Shown one piece after another: positions 8,916-17,893 of a DNA stretch of 64,000 bases. Both the position numbers and the translations under genes were made by a program. The stretch's first letter is position 1, and every line of letters begins with the position of its first letter. The stretch is from Odoribacter sp036657595 (GTDB lineage Bacteria; Bacteroidota; Bacteroidia; Bacteroidales; Marinifilaceae). The notes under the pieces were generated by a model. That model had not been told where the DNA came from. It worked only from the letters and a program-made list of their open reading frames with translations, and ran no database searches. The DNA is taken from NCBI GenBank assembly GCA_036657595.1, contig JAVXFZ010000002.1, positions 19,465 through 83,464 of the forward strand, given 5' to 3'.

Positions 8916-10082
8916 TTATTCCTTTATTCCGTGAGAGGTGTGTATGAATTTCTTATTAGCTCCCTTTAATTTGAAGAGATTAAAGACAACCAAAAAGAAA
9001 AAATAGGGTAGCCTTATGATGGCTGTAAAAAGGTTACGGCGATACATCTTTCGAGGTATCGCCAACGATAATGCAAGATATAGCAGTATGACTATCAACC
9101 ACCATTTAATGGATGCGGCGTTGCTAAATATTGATACAATACTGGCGATGATAACACTAAAACCAAGCAACATCACTCTTGGAATGCTTATTTGTTGAAA
9201 CATCTTGTCCAAAAAATCCACTTGACAGTTTTTTATTGCTGCAGGAACATATTTGACCGATCGACATAAATAATGAATTTGAGCCGACAACCAACGCTTG
9301 CGTTGACGCGAAAAATCGTCTTTATGCTGTACCTTTTCGTCTAACACATGTGAATTTGGCATATAATATACGTGATATCCACCCCGTAATAGATTAATTT
9401 CCAATGCACGATCAAAGCCACCGACAGCATCAATTTGAAGCATTGCATTTTTAAATAGTTGGTAGTCAAAACACATACCCGAACCTATCAAAGCTGCCGA
9501 CAATCCAAGCACAGCGTGTCCTTTTCTGAAAATACTATTATTGATCTCTTCGCTTATAGCATCGAGCAACGCTAATGGAGTGTTGATATTCTTAGCACAG
9601 CGATGAGCCTGAACAATGTGAACATTTTCGCTGTGGAATCTATCGTTGATTTGCTGCAAAAAATTAGGTGATACTATGTTGTCGGCATCGAGAATTAAAG
9701 CAATGTCGTATTGTGACCCAATTTGTTCCATCGCATAATTTAAGGCTTTGGCTTTAGTACTATTTTCAAAGAAAACTTCAACCAGAATCAATGACATACG
9801 TTGTAATTCTTGATTCGTTCGTCCACTCATACGATCTGAAATCACCACCACATCAAATTTTTCGGGTGGATAATTCTGTGCAATGCACGAACAGACACAC
9901 TCCATAATCACGCCATCTTCTTTATAAGCGGGTATCAGAATAGCTATTTTTTTATCTGCTTTACTTTTTTGCGTTTTCGTTTCGAAACGAAAAAGAGAAG
10001 CTATGCTAAAAAACGTAAGGTAGAGAATATTTAAGGCGAATATTATGAATAATAGAATGTCAAGAATATACAAAAATACCAT
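8916..10082 (-). CDS. membrane-bound family 2 glycosyltransferase
   Basis: 388 residues. Helix at 2-27, GT-A domain starting IAILIPAYKEDGVI, DAD metal motif at 132-134, acceptor-site region GGFDRALE (221-228), a full QRKRW motif (260-264) and two or three C-terminal helices (about 300-355). These are all landmarks of processive cellulose/hyaluronan-synthase-like enzymes. It is a paralogue of the protein at 294-1478, sharing the EEINNSIFR stretch (178-186). The gene ends one base before the next start downstream and lies 5 bases after the upstream gene, so it is translated within the minus-strand operon. Confidence 0.85.
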   Translation of the reverse strand: MVFLYILDILLFIIFALNILYLTFFSIASLFRFETKTQKSKADKKIAILIPAYKEDGVIMECVCSCIAQNYPPEKFDVVVISDRMSGRTNQELQRMSLILVEVFFENSTKAKALNYAMEQIGSQYDIALILDADNIVSPNFLQQINDRFHSENVHIVQAHRCAKNINTPLALLDAISEEINNSIFRKGHAVLGLSAALIGSGMCFDYQLFKNAMLQIDAVGGFDRALEINLLRGGYHVYYMPNSHVLDEKVQHKDDFSRQRKRWLSAQIHYLCRSVKYVPAAIKNCQVDFLDKMFQQISIPRVMLLGFSVIIASIVSIFSNAASIKWWLIVILLYLALSLAIPRKMYRRNLFTAIIRLPYFFFLVVFNLFKLKGANKKFIHTSHGIKE

Positions 10083-10087
10083 AATTT

Positions 10088-11146
10088 TTAGTTTATCTTT
10101 TTAGCCCAAAGGCTTTTAATAATAAATGCCGACGTTTGCCAGTTAATGAATTTTTCGAGGTGTTTTTCTCTTTTATTATTGTCTATTTCAAAATTGGAAA
10201 TATTTTTTACTGCCTCTATTAGCTCTTTTTCATTCGTTGGGTCTATCAATAATCCGTTATCGTTCACTACTTCGGGTAGTGAGGTTGCATTCGAACAAAT
10301 GATTTTTGCTCCACACGCCAAGGCTTCCAATGGCGGGATGCCAAATCCTTCGAAAAGCGACACGTATATAAATGCTTCGCAATGTTGATAATATCCTATC
10401 AATTCGCTATCATCAATGCCTTCTTTTAGAAAAACAATATTGGAGAATTTATATTTTTCGCGCAACTTAGATCGCTCTTTTATACCGCCAACAACGAGTT
10501 TTTGTGTGGACAATCGATTAGAGAAGACATTGAGTAGAAAGTTCAGATTCTTGCTTGGCGCATCGGCCGATAAGGTAAAATAAAACTTATCAGTCATTGG
10601 AGCGCATTGCTTATTACTAGCGGTAGCGTAAAACGATTCTATGCAATTATAGGTAATCACGACATTGTCAATCTTCAAAATTCGTTTGATTTCATGAGCT
10701 GAAAATTCAGAAACCGTTACCACTTGATCTACTCGTCTGATACCCAAATTAGCTACAGCCCGACGATACAATGCCCCCACCCGTTGAGTGAAATTCTGAT
10801 GGTTGGGTAATGAATACATAAAAATCAGATCGTGAATCGTGACGATCAATCTTACACGGTTAGGTATGATAAGCGGAAAGGTGTTCGAAGTAGACCACAA
10901 CACATCAAGTTTATCGCTGCGTACCGCACAAGCGAGATATATTTGTTCACCAACAATATAATTAGCGGTGGGCAATTTGTGCCATCTGAAATTATAAGGC
11001 AAACATTCATTACAATCAGTATCAATATATAAAATATATTGATTCAATGAGTCTATATCGAAAAGTTTCTTGACTATTTCTCGACTATAACGTCCCATAC
11101 CCCTACAAGAAGAGGCTGCCAAACGATAATCAATTCCTATAACCAT
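10088..11146 (-). CDS. family 4 (GT-B) glycosyltransferase
   Basis: 352 residues. The N-terminus MVIGIDYRLAASSCRGMGRY is the usual start of mannosyltransferase-like GT4 enzymes. The C-terminal domain has TLSADAPSKNLNFLL, FIYVSLFEGFGIPPLEAL with the E-x(7)-E donor-binding motif, then GAKIICSNATSLPEV and GLLIDP. It is soluble and would act on the cytosolic face. It follows the receiver-kinase gene by 39 bases. Mannose is a common donor in this subfamily, but the specificity is not determined here. Confidence 0.88.
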   Translation of the reverse strand: MVIGIDYRLAASSCRGMGRYSREIVKKLFDIDSLNQYILYIDTDCNECLPYNFRWHKLPTANYIVGEQIYLACAVRSDKLDVLWSTSNTFPLIIPNRVRLIVTIHDLIFMYSLPNHQNFTQRVGALYRRAVANLGIRRVDQVVTVSEFSAHEIKRILKIDNVVITYNCIESFYATASNKQCAPMTDKFYFTLSADAPSKNLNFLLNVFSNRLSTQKLVVGGIKERSKLREKYKFSNIVFLKEGIDDSELIGYYQHCEAFIYVSLFEGFGIPPLEALACGAKIICSNATSLPEVVNDNGLLIDPTNEKELIEAVKNISNFEIDNNKREKHLEKFINWQTSAFIIKSLWAKKIN

Positions 11147-11185
11147 AATTCAATATATTAAAACATAGGACTCAATAGCATGTAC

Positions 11186-12328
11186 CTATTTACTTTTAGG
11201 TAATGTAAAACTGAAAGTTGAGCCCACGCCTTCTTCAGATTCAAACCAAAGACGACCACCATTTTTATTGACAAAATCGACACAAAGCAATAATCCTAAC
11301 CCTGATCCTTCTTCATTCGAAGTGCCAAAAGTAGAGAAATGAGAAGCGACATGTAATAATTTAGATTTGTTTTCTTCTTTGATTCCACACCCGTGATCGA
11401 TTACGTTTACTGTCACAAAATCATTATCCTCGTTGTCGATTGTGATATTGATCGTGCCATTGGGATTGCTAAATTTGATGGCATTAGACAGTAGATTACG
11501 CATTACGGTCTTAATCATATTTCTATCTACCATTACATCGCACGAACAATGGAAATCGAATTCAATTTTAATTCCTTTCAATCTAACAGTAGCGACAAAA
11601 ATCTCAATACTATTGCGAACTATATCAGCAATATTTATTATTTGAATTGCTGTATTTAAACGTCCTATCTGACTTTTTGTCCATTTCAATAGGTTGTCTA
11701 ACAACATAAATACGTCTTCCGTGGTTTGATTTGCCATTTTGACCATCTCCAACATTTCTTTATCCGCACCTTCCAGTTTGGATAATACGAGATCGAGAAT
11801 CATCTTAATCGATCCAAGCGGACCACGCAAATCGTGTGCAATAACCGAATAAAGTTTGTCGCGTCCAATGATAATTGAACGCAACTCTTCAGTTTGTTTC
11901 AAAATTATGCGTTTAGCCTCCAAAAGTGAAATTTGATGCTTAATACGTATTTTTAGCTCGTCCTTGTTAAAGGGTTTAGTGATAAAATCGTTGGCCCCCA
12001 ATTGGAAACCACGTACAACATCTTCGTGACTGTTAAGAGCAGTGAGAAATATGATGGGTATATCATTGAATTGAATAGAAGATTTTAATTTTTCCGACAC
12101 ATCAAAACCACTAAGTCCAGGCATCATAACATCTAATAGTATCAAATCCGGGCGTTCTGATTCGACTTTTTCTAATGCTTGAGTACCATTATTGGCTATC
12201 GTAATTTGATATTTTTCTGTCTTAAGCAATGCTTTGAGTAAAGTGATATTATACATAACATCATCCACAATCAGTATTTTATAACTGGCTGGATCTATTG
12301 TCAGTTTAATTTGTTGAGATTCTATCAT
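11186..12328 (-). CDS. receiver domain-histidine kinase hybrid (soluble)
   Basis: 380 residues without membrane helix. The order is receiver domain first (about 16-132; acidic pair D22-D23, phospho-acceptor D66 in LILLDVMMPG, K118 in ITKPF), a short coiled linker (135-158), then HisKA with H165 in VIAHDLRGPLGS and a HATPase domain with N and G boxes (NLLSNAIKF, DHGCGIKEEN, GSGLGLLL). The receiver-first order is that of response regulators which use a kinase as output. It lies 14 bases behind the UDP-glucuronate decarboxylase gene and ahead of glycosyltransferases, so its amount is tied to polysaccharide production. Partners may be the kinase and receiver at 13596-15919. Confidence 0.88.
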   Translation of the reverse strand: MIESQQIKLTIDPASYKILIVDDVMYNITLLKALLKTEKYQITIANNGTQALEKVESERPDLILLDVMMPGLSGFDVSEKLKSSIQFNDIPIIFLTALNSHEDVVRGFQLGANDFITKPFNKDELKIRIKHQISLLEAKRIILKQTEELRSIIIGRDKLYSVIAHDLRGPLGSIKMILDLVLSKLEGADKEMLEMVKMANQTTEDVFMLLDNLLKWTKSQIGRLNTAIQIINIADIVRNSIEIFVATVRLKGIKIEFDFHCSCDVMVDRNMIKTVMRNLLSNAIKFSNPNGTINITIDNEDNDFVTVNVIDHGCGIKEENKSKLLHVASHFSTFGTSNEEGSGLGLLLCVDFVNKNGGRLWFESEEGVGSTFSFTLPKSK

Positions 12329-12342
12329 TGCAAAACATTTTA

Positions 12343-13287
12343 TTATTTGAAGTGTTGAAAATAAGCTATCGTTTTTTTTAATCCTTCTATTAATTCTATA
12401 TTTGGATTGTATCCTATCAAATTATGAGCAAGTGTAATATCTGGTTTCCGTCGACGAGGGTCATCTAAAGGTAAGGATACAAATATTAGTTTTGATCTTG
12501 AATTAGTGAGTTCTATTATGCTTTTTGCCAAATCTAAAATCGTATATTCTGTAGGATTACCTAAATTGACAGGTCCGATAACATCATCTCCTGTTGCCAT
12601 AATCTTCACCATACCTTCAATCAAATTGTCGATATACTGAAAACTGCGGCTCTGAAGCCCTGTGCCGTATATTGTAATATCTTTGTTGCTAAGTGCCTGC
12701 ATTATAAAATTTGAAACCACACGTCCATCACAAGGATGCATATTAGGACCATAAGTGTTGAAAATCCGTATAATTTTTATCCTCACATCGTGTTGACGAT
12801 AAAAATCCATAAACATAGTTTCGGCTCCGCGTTTACCTTCATCGTAACAAGCACGTATGCCAACGGGGTTCACGTTGCCCCAATAATTTTCTTTTTGAGG
12901 ATGAATTATTGGATCACCATACACCTCGCTCGTTGAAGCTTGCAATATTTTTGCATCATATTTCCTTGATAACTCCAACATATTATACGCTCCTTGAATT
13001 GATGTCGTGAAGGTTTTGATCGGATCTTTTTGATAATGAATCGGAGATGCTGGGCATGCTAAATTATAAATTTCATCAATTTTTGCATCAAAATCACACG
13101 ATTGCTCCACATCACATTCAATAAGTTTGAATTTTGGATTAGAGAGCATTTTTGAAATATTTTCATAATTACCAGTGATGAAATTATCCATACAAAATAC
13201 GACATTATCGTGATTTAGAAGATTTTGACATAAATGGGAACCTATAAAACCAGCTCCACCTGTAACTAAAATATGCTTATTTACCAT
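12343..13287 (-). CDS. UDP-glucuronate decarboxylase (UDP-xylose synthase)-type dehydratase/epimerase
   Basis: 314 residues from the start MVNKHILVTGGAGFIGSHLC; the open frame extends 31 codons upstream, but those residues are not homologous in character and the promoter lies inside them. The NAD-binding motif GGAGFIGS, STSEVYGDP, and the YDEGKRGAE active-site Y-x(3)-K are diagnostic of the short-chain extended dehydrogenases close to UXS enzymes, which oxidise and decarboxylate UDP-glucuronate to UDP-xylose. First gene of the minus-strand polysaccharide operon. A promoter matching the phylum consensus is described separately. The exact product could also be another UDP-4-keto-sugar. Confidence 0.87.
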   Translation of the reverse strand: MVNKHILVTGGAGFIGSHLCQNLLNHDNVVFCMDNFITGNYENISKMLSNPKFKLIECDVEQSCDFDAKIDEIYNLACPASPIHYQKDPIKTFTTSIQGAYNMLELSRKYDAKILQASTSEVYGDPIIHPQKENYWGNVNPVGIRACYDEGKRGAETMFMDFYRQHDVRIKIIRIFNTYGPNMHPCDGRVVSNFIMQALSNKDITIYGTGLQSRSFQYIDNLIEGMVKIMATGDDVIGPVNLGNPTEYTILDLAKSIIELTNSRSKLIFVSLPLDDPRRRKPDITLAHNLIGYNPNIELIEGLKKTIAYFQHFK

Positions 13288-13327
13288 ATTATATGTAATT
13301 GTAAATGCGATTAATAAACTAAATAAA

Positions 13328-13359
13328 CAAAGTTGACATTTATAAACTATAATTACAAA
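13328..13359 (-). promoter_or_regulatory. promoter of the minus-strand polysaccharide operon
   Basis: On the minus strand a TTTG (13359-13356) is followed after 20 bases by CAACTTTG (13335-13328), a one-mismatch fit to the Bacteroidota -33 TTTG / -7 TAnnTTTG promoter. It lies about 40 bases before the ATG at 13287 and supports the shorter start for the UDP-glucuronate decarboxylase gene. Confidence 0.5.
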
Positions 13360-13565
13360 TTTTCTTATATTATATTTCAAAATTTAGATCGATTATGAAT
13401 AGATGTACAACACATAGAGCTATTGCTCTGCATTTTTATCAATTGACACACTTGTTTATTAATGATGTTGAATTATTAATATCAATGTATAACATACTGT
13501 AAATAATGTGTTTGTGTATTATAAAAAAGTATAGTCATATTATGATTTTGATAATTAATTTTTAC

Positions 13566-13573
13566 TATATTTG
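13566..13573 (+). promoter_or_regulatory. -7 promoter element before the sensor kinase gene
   Basis: TATATTTG matches the TAnnTTTG -7 consensus exactly and lies 22 bases before the ATG at 13596. No well-spaced -33 TTTG is seen, so this could be a regulated promoter. The AT-rich 308-base region between 13288 and 13595 holds divergent promoters only and no further gene. Confidence 0.45.
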
Positions 13574-13595
13574 TAAATTCAAAATCAACGGTCTA

Positions 13596-15551
13596 ATGTT
13601 TCATAATAGATACAAAATATTATTTATTTTATTATTCGTTTTTTGCGTCGAAAATGTGTATGCTAAGATCAGAAATGAAGTTCTCATCATAGATTCTTAT
13701 AGTTCAGACTATCAGTGGTCTAACTCAATTATTGATGGCATAAAGAATCTGTTGAGCGATGATATTTCGGGACTATACCTCAATATTGAATATCTCTCTT
13801 CGGAACGTTTTACCAATCCATCTATATGGGTAGAACGCATAAATATGCTGTTCAGCAATTATACCGAGAATTTACCAGCAGCGATAGTGTTAATTTCAGA
13901 CGAAGCGTGGATGTCGTACCGGGCTGCCCAAAACGAGCATTTCAATGACGTGCCGCTATTCTTGTGTGCCGTCAAACCCCACTCTATCACAATAGAAAAA
14001 TACAGTTCCAAATCGGAAACTCTATCACTGAGTGATTTTACTCCCACCGACAAAGTGATAAAATCATATAAAGCCAATTCAATTATTAGAAAGATGAACA
14101 TCGATGGATATATTGATTTAATGAATACATTGATTCCAAATCTTAATCAATACACCTTCATCACAGACAATCGCTTTTACGGTATCTATACACGATTACT
14201 TTTGGAAGATTATTTCAAAAGAAATGGAATGAGCCATCCCGTTAATTATCTTGACGCACGCTTTATTACAACCGATACACTAATCAAACAACTCAACTAT
14301 ATCACACATAAAACGGGTTTACTGCTCACTTCGTGGCTCACAGGAGAGGTAGGTTTTGAATATTCCAAGCAATATGTTTACAATCTTATGTCATCAGTGC
14401 TCAAAACACCTATATTTATAACCAATGACATAGGTATAAATTCAGGTCATTTCTTAGGCGGTTACTACTTTAATGCTGAAAATTGGGGAAAAGAAACAGG
14501 TAAGCAAATTTTAGATGTACTCAAATACCATAGGACAACAAAGAATAAGTGTCTCACCGAAACTCAATGTCATATCAATTGGAATGTGCTAGAAAAATTT
14601 AATATTTTGCAATCTCAATTGCCCAAAAACACAAAATTCGTTAACGCTCGGCAATCATTTTTTATTGAATATTATACAGAATGTATATTTATTGGCTCTC
14701 TTCTATTATTGATTCTGTTAGGTAGCATATACGTATTGCACAATAATATTAAGTTGCAAAAAAAACAAAAAATAGTGCAGCAATCAATCGAACAAGTTGC
14801 AAAAAGCAATAAAAATTTGATCAAAATGCAGAAATCGCTCCAAACAGCGCTCGTAAAAGCCGAAGCTGCTGATCGTCTTAAATCGTCTTTCATCAATAAT
14901 ATCGACCATGAAATACGCACTCCTTTGAATGCAATAGTGGGCTTTTCAAGCATTATTGCCACAATTGAGGATAAAAATGATATTGATCAAGCAAATCTAC
15001 AAATTGCCGAAAATAGTGATATCTTGTTGAAAATAATCCATGATATTATGGATTTATCGCAAATAGACGCCGGCACAGCTGAGTTTGATTATCATAAAGT
15101 AAATTTGAATTGGCTTTTCGAAGATTTACTACAAATGAGCGAAAGAAAACTCCACGAAGGAGTTACGTTGAAGTTCTGTCCGCCGGAAAAGCCAATTTCG
15201 ATGATAACAGAACCAGTTAGAGTACTCCAAATATTAATTAACCTGACCGATAACGCCATCAAATTTACTTTTAATGGTACAATTGAATTTGGCTATTTTC
15301 AGTATGATGACCAATGGGTTGAATTTTATGTAAAAGACACTGGTATCGGAATATCAAAAGATGAGGTAGATAAAATCTTTAATCGTTTCTATAAATCAGA
15401 TATGTATGTACGCGGTTCAGGACTTGGTTTGTCAATTTCCAAACAAATTATCGAAACGATGAGTGGACAATATGGAGTGATATCCGATTTGGGTATTGGC
15501 TCTCTTTTTTGGTTTAGATTCAAAAATTATAATAAAGAAAATTATATGTAG
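13596..15551 (+). CDS. sensor histidine kinase with periplasmic substrate-binding-like domain
   Basis: 651 residues from the ATG at 13596, which gives a clean signal sequence (MFHNRYKILFILLFVFCVEN, cleavage after VYA) and leaves the promoter outside the gene; the frame is open 30 codons further. Residues about 25-345 resemble ABC-type substrate-binding sensor domains (VLIIDSYSSDYQWSNSIIDG). A helix at about 362-382 crosses the membrane, then a coiled coil, HisKA with H438 in NIDHEIRTPLN, and a HATPase domain (NLTDNAIKF, DTGIGIS, GSGLGLS). It should sense an extracytoplasmic ligand and phosphorylate a receiver, probably the one encoded 2 bases downstream. The ligand is unknown. Confidence 0.88.
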   Translation: MFHNRYKILFILLFVFCVENVYAKIRNEVLIIDSYSSDYQWSNSIIDGIKNLLSDDISGLYLNIEYLSSERFTNPSIWVERINMLFSNYTENLPAAIVLISDEAWMSYRAAQNEHFNDVPLFLCAVKPHSITIEKYSSKSETLSLSDFTPTDKVIKSYKANSIIRKMNIDGYIDLMNTLIPNLNQYTFITDNRFYGIYTRLLLEDYFKRNGMSHPVNYLDARFITTDTLIKQLNYITHKTGLLLTSWLTGEVGFEYSKQYVYNLMSSVLKTPIFITNDIGINSGHFLGGYYFNAENWGKETGKQILDVLKYHRTTKNKCLTETQCHINWNVLEKFNILQSQLPKNTKFVNARQSFFIEYYTECIFIGSLLLLILLGSIYVLHNNIKLQKKQKIVQQSIEQVAKSNKNLIKMQKSLQTALVKAEAADRLKSSFINNIDHEIRTPLNAIVGFSSIIATIEDKNDIDQANLQIAENSDILLKIIHDIMDLSQIDAGTAEFDYHKVNLNWLFEDLLQMSERKLHEGVTLKFCPPEKPISMITEPVRVLQILINLTDNAIKFTFNGTIEFGYFQYDDQWVEFYVKDTGIGISKDEVDKIFNRFYKSDMYVRGSGLGLSISKQIIETMSGQYGVISDLGIGSLFWFRFKNYNKENYM

Positions 15552-15553
15552 TT

Positions 15554-15919
15554 ATGAAAAAGAAAATTATAATAGTAGATGACAAAATAATGATTGTTAA
15601 AATCATTGCAGCGTATCTCTCGGCAGAGTACGAATTTGAATATTTCGACAACCCAATTCCGTGCCTTGAAAAGTTAGAAACCGGTACTTTGCCCGACTTA
15701 ATTATCTCTGATATTTTAATGCCTCACATGCGTGGAGACATTTTTCTTGACAAAATAAAAAATAGCGAGCGCCTTAAAAATATTCCAGTTATCATGCTAT
15801 CGAGTGAAGACAGTAGCAGTGAACGTATCAGATTACTACAAAATGGAGCGAAAGATTACATTGTTAAGCCCTTCAATCCATTAGAGCTAAAAATACGAAT
15901 TAAAAAAATATTCGAATAG
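15554..15919 (+). CDS. single-domain response regulator
   Basis: 121 residues, consisting of a receiver domain alone: acidic pair D9-D10, phosphorylation site D53 in LIISDILMPHMRG, S/T region MLSSED and K104 in YIVKPFNP. There is no DNA-binding or enzymatic output, so it works through protein contact or phosphotransfer. It starts 2 bases after the sensor kinase and ends 4 bases before the initiating sugar transferase. I infer a role in controlling polysaccharide synthesis after translation. Confidence 0.9.
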   Translation: MKKKIIIVDDKIMIVKIIAAYLSAEYEFEYFDNPIPCLEKLETGTLPDLIISDILMPHMRGDIFLDKIKNSERLKNIPVIMLSSEDSSSERIRLLQNGAKDYIVKPFNPLELKIRIKKIFE

Positions 15920-15923
15920 AGCT

Positions 15924-16712
15924 ATGCAAACCTATTCTCTCGCACCATTCAAGTTACCACTTTGGAAACGTATATTTGATATTTGTGTATCTGGTCTTGC
16001 ACTCATTGTGCTCTCCCCATTGTTGATTTTGATAGCCATTGCCATACGTTTAGAAAGTAAAGGTCCAATTATTTACAAATCTAAAAGAGTTGGCAGTAAT
16101 TACAAGGTATTCAACTTTTTGAAATTTCGGACTATGTTTCTTGATGCAGACAAACATCTCAAACAATTTGACAAATTGAACCAATACTCTACGGTCAATG
16201 GTGATGCAGAATTAGAAATCAATACATTGATGAATGATGTATCGTATGGAGATATAGTATTTAGCGATGACGTATTGCTTGTTTCTGACGAATTTACAAT
16301 CTCGGAAGATAGCTACCTCGACAAAAAAAAATCGGAGCAAGACAATGCCTTTGTTAAGATTGAGAACGATCCACGAATTACTAAATTTGGAAGAATTATG
16401 CGCAAATATAGTATTGATGAATTACCCCAATTAATCAACATCTTCAAAGGCGATATGTCAATTGTGGGCAATCGACCATTGCCACTCTATGAAGCAGAAA
16501 TGCTAACGCAAGATGATTATTCAGATCGTTTCTTTGCACCTGCAGGACTCACTGGCTTGTGGCAAGTAGAAAAGCGAGGCGATGCAGGCAAATTATCAGC
16601 TGAAGAACGTAAACAACTCGATGGAAAATATGCTAAAGAATTTTCGTTCGCCTTAGATTTAAAAATTATTATGAAAACTTTTACCGCCTTTATTCAAAAA
16701 GAAAACGTATAA
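15924..16712 (+). CDS. initiating sugar-phosphate transferase (polyprenyl-phosphate)
   Basis: 262 residues. The N-terminal reentrant helix KRIFDICVSGLALIVLSPLL, the basic-polar region GPIIYKSKRVG, FLKFRTM, DPRITKFGR, YSIDELPQLINIFKGDMS and GLTGLWQV are the ordered signatures of the monotopic phosphoglycosyl transferases (PglC/WcaJ catalytic domain). It loads the first sugar phosphate onto undecaprenyl phosphate at the inner membrane. Two oddities: about 70 extra acidic residues lie between FRTM and DPRITK (about 75-145), and the usual VGPRP reads VGNRP. It overlaps the following gene by one base. Confidence 0.88.
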   Translation: MQTYSLAPFKLPLWKRIFDICVSGLALIVLSPLLILIAIAIRLESKGPIIYKSKRVGSNYKVFNFLKFRTMFLDADKHLKQFDKLNQYSTVNGDAELEINTLMNDVSYGDIVFSDDVLLVSDEFTISEDSYLDKKKSEQDNAFVKIENDPRITKFGRIMRKYSIDELPQLINIFKGDMSIVGNRPLPLYEAEMLTQDDYSDRFFAPAGLTGLWQVEKRGDAGKLSAEERKQLDGKYAKEFSFALDLKIIMKTFTAFIQKENV

Positions 16713-17893
16713 TGACTTCAATAGTAATAATATTCTGGATTGGCATCATCACCGTATTCTATACTTATATCGGATACGGAATATTACTTTATATAATGGT
16801 CAAAATCAAAGAGTATATTAAAAAACCACAAGTCAAAATTTTGCCCGATCCATTACCCAAAGTGACGCTACTCATTGCCGCCTACAACGAACAAGATATC
16901 GTTGTACCGAAAATGGAGAACACTTTAGCGTTAGACTACCCATCTGACCTACTGAAAATAGTATGGGTAACAGACGGTTCGACCGATAGCACCAATGAAT
17001 TACTAAAAGCATACCCACAAGTAGAAACACTATTCGATACTCCTCGTCAAGGGAAATCGGCAGCAATCAATCGCGCAATGGTATTCATCACAACACCTAT
17101 TGTCATTTTTACCGATGCCAATACAATGCTCTGTCGCGAAGCAATAAAAGAGATGGTGCTCCAATTCGTTGATCCCAAAGTGGGCTGCGTAGCAGGCGAA
17201 AAACGAGTATCAAGCCATGCTAATCAAGATGCAACATCGGGCGAAGGAATATATTGGAAATACGAATCTACTCTTAAAGCGCTTGATTACCGCCTATATT
17301 CTGCCGTTGGAGCAGCAGGCGAATTATTCGCCATCCGCACACTTCTCTATATGAAACTACCAAACAACACGCTACTCGATGATTTTGTAATGTCGATGAG
17401 CATCGCTCAAAAAGGATACAAAATAGCATACTGCAAAACCGCGTATGCCATTGAAAGTTCATCACAAGACATTACACAAGAAACTAAACGAAAAATCAGA
17501 ATAGCGGCTGGCGGTCTCCAATCCATTACGCGATTGAGCTCCCTACTCAATATATTCCGTTATGGCATACTGAGTTTTCAATATATATCTCACCGCGTGA
17601 TACGATGGTCAATCACACCACTGCTTTTGTTTTCTCTTTTACCGCTGAACATTATGTTAGCTTGGAGCTATGGACTAAGCTCAATATACGGAATAATATT
17701 GCTCTTACAGCTGTTTTTCTATATAATCGGCACGGCAGGTTACATACTTAATAAACGCGAAATCAAAAATAAAATATTTTTTGTACCTTATTATTTTTTG
17801 TTTATGAATGTGTGTGTATTTAAAGGATTTTTATACCTTAAAAAATATCACGGAAGTGGAATATGGGATAAAGCACTACGTAAAAATGGGTAA
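16712..17893 (+). CDS. membrane-bound family 2 glycosyltransferase
   Basis: 393 residues. N-terminal helix (about 3-30), GT-A domain with VTLLIAAYNEQDIV and VWVTDGSTDST, acidic motif FTDANTML, acceptor-region LLDDFVMS, and two or three helices at the C-terminus. The region after the acceptor motif is ETKRKIRIAAGG, a variant of the QxxRW site. It resembles the Bacteroidota transferases that follow the initiating enzyme and may add the second sugar. Its end overlaps the next gene by 8 bases, suggesting translational coupling. Confidence 0.85.
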   Translation: MTSIVIIFWIGIITVFYTYIGYGILLYIMVKIKEYIKKPQVKILPDPLPKVTLLIAAYNEQDIVVPKMENTLALDYPSDLLKIVWVTDGSTDSTNELLKAYPQVETLFDTPRQGKSAAINRAMVFITTPIVIFTDANTMLCREAIKEMVLQFVDPKVGCVAGEKRVSSHANQDATSGEGIYWKYESTLKALDYRLYSAVGAAGELFAIRTLLYMKLPNNTLLDDFVMSMSIAQKGYKIAYCKTAYAIESSSQDITQETKRKIRIAAGGLQSITRLSSLLNIFRYGILSFQYISHRVIRWSITPLLLFSLLPLNIMLAWSYGLSSIYGIILLLQLFFYIIGTAGYILNKREIKNKIFFVPYYFLFMNVCVFKGFLYLKKYHGSGIWDKALRKNG

